DNA of 8,879 nucleotides, taken from NCBI GenBank assembly GCA_017619815.1, contig JAFZRR010000009.1:1-8879 (forward strand). Direction: 5' to 3'. Positions 5,590 through 8,879 of the stretch are shown in pieces (position 1 is the first letter of the stretch; each line of letters opens with the position of its first letter). The translations under genes were made by a program, and so were the position numbers. The notes beneath the pieces were generated by a model. That model did not search any database. It saw nothing but the letters and a program-made list of their open reading frames with translations, and was not told the DNA's origin. The stretch is from Bacilli bacterium. GTDB taxonomy: Bacteria > Bacillota_I > Bacilli_A > RFN20 > CAG-826.

Positions 5590-8031
5590 ATGAAAGCAAA
5601 ATATTTACGTATTGCCGCGGTACTCGAATATGTATTCACATTTATATATGCTTTAGTAACCGCTTTATTCTTCTCCGTTAGTAATAATCTATATTGGATG
5701 TTCTTAGTGTTTGGTTTATTAACCCTTTGCATGGGTTTATATACCGAATCCATCAGAAATAGATTATTAAAAGAAAACAAATTAAATAAAGTTGATTTCA
5801 TTGTCTTAATCGTTATTACAGTGTTATCTTCTTTAGCAACATTTGCATTACTCTTCAATCTCTTAGCGGTATTAGATAAGAGAGAATCACCCACAAAAGT
5901 GGTGTTCAACGAAGAGTATCAAGAACCAGAAAAACAAGAAAAGAAATGGTTTAAACAACCCACTGTTCTTGTGGCGATGATTGCCTTTGTTGGTATCTTT
6001 GTTTCTTCTTTCGTGGCCAATAGATTTGAAACCACAAATGGAACAGTTCAAGTAGTGGATGGAACATTAACAAAGAAAGAATCTGATATGTATATGAAGG
6101 ATCAACCATTAAATGGTACTTCCTATACAATTGATGATCCACACGTTAAAGTTTCCTACACACTTTATAAACCAAACTACGCTTCTAGTAGCAATCCATT
6201 ACCAGTGGTATTTGTCGTTCCTGGATTTACCAGAACTAAAGCCACGATGGCGCAGTATGCGATTGAATTATCTAGAAGAGGTAGTGTCGTATTCACCATT
6301 GACCCAGGTAGCCAAGGCGCAACCACATACGGTGGATATGAAATCGATCCAGAAACTGGAACATATAAGTTAGATGAAAATGGTAATAAGATTCAAAATT
6401 CCTATTCCGTCGCTAGAAGCGGTATGGGCTACTTATTAACATATGTCTATAACAATATTGATCGCTTTGATTATATCGATAGAGACGCAATCGGTCTTAT
6501 CGGCCACTCCGCAGGTGGTGGTGATGCTTGTAAATTAGCCGCTGACTTTGCAGGTGAAACATACGAACAAAGTATTGTTAAAGCCTTATATATTTCCGGT
6601 TATATTAAAACTTCCGCAGCCAATGTCTTCTATAAATTGCATTGCAACGCTGCATTATCTTATGCGAAATACGATGAAGGCAGTTTCCGTTATCAAGACG
6701 AAAACCAAGCTTATGAAGTTATCGCTTTAAGATTTATTAACGAAGTTGATAAGAAAACTAATGGCACAAACGGTGTCTTTACTGAATTCATTCAAAACTT
6801 TGATTATGGTGATATGGATATTGGTAGTTATCGTATTATCCATCACGAAGATATTAACCACTGTTTTGAAATGTATGATCCCGCTTCTATTAGCAATACC
6901 ACAAACTTCTTTAGAAGAAGTCTTAAATTAAAAACAAACTTAGAAGATTCCTCTCAAGTCTGGTTTGGTAAAGAAGCTTCTAACGGCTTAGCCTTAGTCT
7001 TTGGCTTTATGTTAGTTATCTCCTTAGTGGGCGTCGTTATTAAATACGTTCCATTCATGAAGTCCTTAGGCGTTGCCGCGGAAGAAAGAAAAGAATACGA
7101 ACAACAATATATTGATAAGTATTCTAGTGACCCAATCGTTAGACAAAAAGTGGGAACTGAAAAAGTTAACAAGAGTTTTGCTAAGAGATTAGTGTTCTGG
7201 TTACCTATGGTTCTAACTGCGATTATCGCTTGTTTAGACTATATTCCATTAGCTAGATTATCCATGGACTTATTTGAAAAAGCTGCGGGTAATGTATATA
7301 CATATTACTTCCCAGCTAGAATGATGAACGCAGTCTTCCTATGGGCGGTCATCAATGGTGCGATTGGCATCGCTGTGTGGTTATTAACTACATTAGGTGA
7401 AAACCTCTATTACTTCATCTATAGCAAAGTTACAAAGACTGAAAGTAAGGTTGATTGGTCTAAATTTAAATACTTAAAAGTTAAACCACTAAACTTACTT
7501 AAATCTATGGGACTTGCGATATTAATGTTCTTTGTCTTCTATGGAATGATTCAATTAGTGAATCTCACCATGCATCAAGACTTTAGATTCATGCTCATCA
7601 GTGCATCTCCATTAACTCCAAGATTCTTGATGACTTGGTTAATCTATATTGCAGGATTCTATGTCTTCTATTTCTCTAACTCCATCAGAGTGAACTTAGG
7701 TATCGCTCGTGAAGGATTTAAGGAATGGCAAGTCTTACTTATTGGTGCTTTAGCGAACTCCTTAGGTTTGATATTCATCATTATCATTAATTACTTTGTC
7801 TATTTTAAGACAGGTACCGTCTATTACGGTTACTACAGTGCGACAGACACAAATGAAATGTGGTTATACATCAATATGGTATTCCCACTTATCGTCATGA
7901 TGGCGATCTTACCAATCTTCAATAGACTTATCTATAGAAGAACTGGTGATGTATATTCTGGAGCCTTATTATGGTGCATGATATTTATCATGATGAGCTT
8001 ATCTGCATCCATATCATTCATTCCAATGTAG
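5590..8031 (+). CDS. Multi-pass membrane protein with embedded alpha/beta-hydrolase domain
   Basis: This 813-residue protein has about four hydrophobic segments before the enzyme domain (6-28, 33-52, 68-93, 125-143) and about eight after it (466-487, 534-556, 579-602, 640-660, 679-698, 713-738, 758-777, 788-811). Between them, about 165-450 is an alpha/beta hydrolase: strand LPVVFVVPGFTR (oxyanion-hole region, 205-215), GLIGHSAGGGDA with nucleophile Ser307 in GHSAGG, and the candidate catalytic His424 in HHEDINHCF. The acid residue is not assigned. The fold suggests an esterase, lipase or peptidase-like activity at the membrane. Topology is ambiguous: the positive loop 488-533 suggests that it is cytosolic and the enzyme domain outside, whereas counting four helices from a cytosolic N-terminus puts the enzyme inside. 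The start ATG is 3 bases after the preceding gene's stop, with only GGGGG (5577-5581) as a weak ribosome site. No named family is recognised for the whole architecture. Confidence 0.85.
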   Translation: MKAKYLRIAAVLEYVFTFIYALVTALFFSVSNNLYWMFLVFGLLTLCMGLYTESIRNRLLKENKLNKVDFIVLIVITVLSSLATFALLFNLLAVLDKRESPTKVVFNEEYQEPEKQEKKWFKQPTVLVAMIAFVGIFVSSFVANRFETTNGTVQVVDGTLTKKESDMYMKDQPLNGTSYTIDDPHVKVSYTLYKPNYASSSNPLPVVFVVPGFTRTKATMAQYAIELSRRGSVVFTIDPGSQGATTYGGYEIDPETGTYKLDENGNKIQNSYSVARSGMGYLLTYVYNNIDRFDYIDRDAIGLIGHSAGGGDACKLAADFAGETYEQSIVKALYISGYIKTSAANVFYKLHCNAALSYAKYDEGSFRYQDENQAYEVIALRFINEVDKKTNGTNGVFTEFIQNFDYGDMDIGSYRIIHHEDINHCFEMYDPASISNTTNFFRRSLKLKTNLEDSSQVWFGKEASNGLALVFGFMLVISLVGVVIKYVPFMKSLGVAAEERKEYEQQYIDKYSSDPIVRQKVGTEKVNKSFAKRLVFWLPMVLTAIIACLDYIPLARLSMDLFEKAAGNVYTYYFPARMMNAVFLWAVINGAIGIAVWLLTTLGENLYYFIYSKVTKTESKVDWSKFKYLKVKPLNLLKSMGLAILMFFVFYGMIQLVNLTMHQDFRFMLISASPLTPRFLMTWLIYIAGFYVFYFSNSIRVNLGIAREGFKEWQVLLIGALANSLGLIFIIIINYFVYFKTGTVYYGYYSATDTNEMWLYINMVFPLIVMMAILPIFNRLIYRRTGDVYSGALLWCMIFIMMSLSASISFIPM

Positions 8032-8037
8032 AAAGGA
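8032..8037 (+). promoter_or_regulatory. Ribosome binding site deciding the malic enzyme start
   Basis: AAAGGA lies 9 bases before the ATG at 8047. A nearer ATG at 8040 runs into a stop after five codons (MNYEL) and would be too close to the site, so 8047 is the real start. Confidence 0.75.
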
Positions 8038-8046
8038 ATATGAATT

Positions 8047-8879
8047 ATGAATTATAAAGAAGAATCATTAAAAGCTCACGCAAGGTGGAGAGGCAAAATC
8101 GAAACAAAAGCGAGAGTGAGTGTTGAAACAAGAGATGATTTATCTATCGCTTACACCCCTGGTGTTGCTGAACCATGTTTAGCTATTAGAGATGATGTTA
8201 ATAAATCATTTGAATTAACTAGAAGATGGAACACCGTTCCTGTTATCACTGATGGTACCGCAGTACTCGGTTTAGGTGATATCGGCCCAGAAGCTGGTTT
8301 ACCAGTTATGGAAGGTAAAAGTGTTTTATTCAAAGTCTTTGGTGATATCGATTCCTATCCTTTATGCATTAGAAGTAAGGATACCGAAGAAATTATTAGA
8401 ACCATCAAATTATTCGCTGGAAGCTGGGGCGGTATCAATTTAGAAGACATCTCTTCTCCAAGATGTTTTGAAATTGAAACTAGATTAAAAGAAGAATTAG
8501 ATATCCCAGTCTTCCATGATGATCAACACGGCACAGCGATTGTTACTTTAGCCGCGTTAATCAATGCGCTTAAATTAGCCGATAAGAAAATCGAAGATAT
8601 TAAGATTGTCATAAACGGCGCAGGAGCGGCCGGAATTAGCATTTGTAAGTTCCTTATTAAGGCGGGTGCGAAAAACGTCATTATCTGCGATAAAAAGGGC
8701 ATTATCTGCGAAGGTGATGATTGGCTTAACCCCGCTCAAGAGGATGTTAGTCATGTTTCTAATAAAGAACACATCCATGGTAACCTCGCGGATGCCTTAA
8801 AAGGTGCTGATGTATTTGTCGGTGTATCTGGTCCAAACTGTGTCTCTCCAGAGATGATTAAGTCCATGGCGGATAAATC
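8047..8879 (+). CDS. Malic enzyme (malate dehydrogenase, decarboxylating), partial at the right edge
   Basis: The first 277 residues of a bacterial malic enzyme are present; the family is usually about 380-410 residues, so roughly the last third is missing. It oxidatively decarboxylates malate to pyruvate and CO2 with NAD or NADP in the cytosol. Visible motifs in order are SIAYTPGVAEPC (33-44, with the family's conserved Tyr), TDGTAVLGLGDIGPEAG (68-84), PVMEGKSVLFK with Lys91 in the conserved lysine position, the metal-site region VFHDDQHGTAI (155-165), the dinucleotide-binding GAGAAG (191-196), and VGVSGPN. The frame is intact to the edge. It follows the membrane hydrolase by 15 bases and is likely co-transcribed. 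Cofactor preference cannot be decided by eye, so no gene symbol is given. LysR-type control of malate genes is known in related bacteria, making the divergent regulator a plausible controller (inference). Confidence 0.95.
   Translation, partial: MNYKEESLKAHARWRGKIETKARVSVETRDDLSIAYTPGVAEPCLAIRDDVNKSFELTRRWNTVPVITDGTAVLGLGDIGPEAGLPVMEGKSVLFKVFGDIDSYPLCIRSKDTEEIIRTIKLFAGSWGGINLEDISSPRCFEIETRLKEELDIPVFHDDQHGTAIVTLAALINALKLADKKIEDIKIVINGAGAAGISICKFLIKAGAKNVIICDKKGIICEGDDWLNPAQEDVSHVSNKEHIHGNLADALKGADVFVGVSGPNCVSPEMIKSMADK

Noticed and set aside
5565..5909. 114-codon minus-strand open frame across the start of the membrane hydrolase gene
   Set aside because: It is antisense to two convincing genes and covers their junction, and its translation has no recognisable motif.
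8040..8057. ATG at 8040 as the start of malic enzyme
   Set aside because: It is in another frame and reaches a TAA stop after five codons. The ATG at 8047 has correct spacing from AAAGGA and gives the family's N-terminus.
8151..8778. Minus-strand open frames inside the malic enzyme gene
   Set aside because: The plus-strand frame is an unmistakable malic enzyme, so these are shadows.
1..8879. tRNA, rRNA, CRISPR arrays, insertion sequences, attachment sites
   Set aside because: No cloverleaf, no regularly spaced repeats, no transposase or integrase-like protein and no flanking terminal repeats were seen. Apart from small gaps the window is fully coding.

Overview
The window looks like chromosome from a low-GC, monoderm bacterium of the Bacilli/Mollicutes-related Bacillota, possibly an uncultured gut or host-associated lineage. 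Supporting signs are AT-rich DNA, a strong preference for TTA, AGA and CCA codons, AAAGGAG-type ribosome binding sites, several lipobox signal peptides, and BspA-like and InlB-like surface modules. TGA is not used as a sense codon and tryptophan is TGG, so the code is standard. Assignment to a genus is not possible by eye.

Left part, minus strand (1-1530). A gene cut by the left edge (573 to 1) encodes an SRA-like domain of the ScoMcrA restriction-enzyme type fused to the start of a Nudix (MutT-like) hydrolase domain. It sits downstream of a LysR-family regulator (1530 to 646). A clear intrinsic terminator separates the two, and a small imperfect palindrome lies directly against the fusion gene's start codon. 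The fusion gene's codon use differs from the rest of the window, which hints at transfer.

Centre (1531-1649). A short, very AT-rich divergent intergenic region lies between lysR and a rightward gene train. It holds a possible LysR operator, a TATAAT box, and an ATG followed by an A8 run that puts an otherwise perfect lipoprotein signal peptide out of frame.

Right part, plus strand (1650-8879). Five tightly packed co-directional genes look like one operon, with gaps of 33, 19, 3 and 15 bases: (1) a lipoprotein with a BspA-like repeat segment and an SGNH/GDSL-type hydrolase domain; (2) a 621-residue lipoprotein with an InlB-like module and three copies of an unrecognised alpha/beta domain resembling one lobe of a solute-binding protein; (3) a shorter lipoprotein with a single copy of the same domain; (4) an 813-residue membrane protein with an alpha/beta-hydrolase domain between two sets of membrane helices; (5) a malic enzyme cut by the right edge.

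The lipoproteins and the membrane hydrolase could form a surface system that captures and de-esterifies a substrate, with malic enzyme and the divergent LysR regulator linking it to organic-acid metabolism. That link is inference from gene order only. The most unusual items are the SRA-Nudix fusion, the repeated binding-like domain shared by two adjacent lipoproteins, the membrane-embedded alpha/beta hydrolase next to them, and the A8 tract at the head of the operon.
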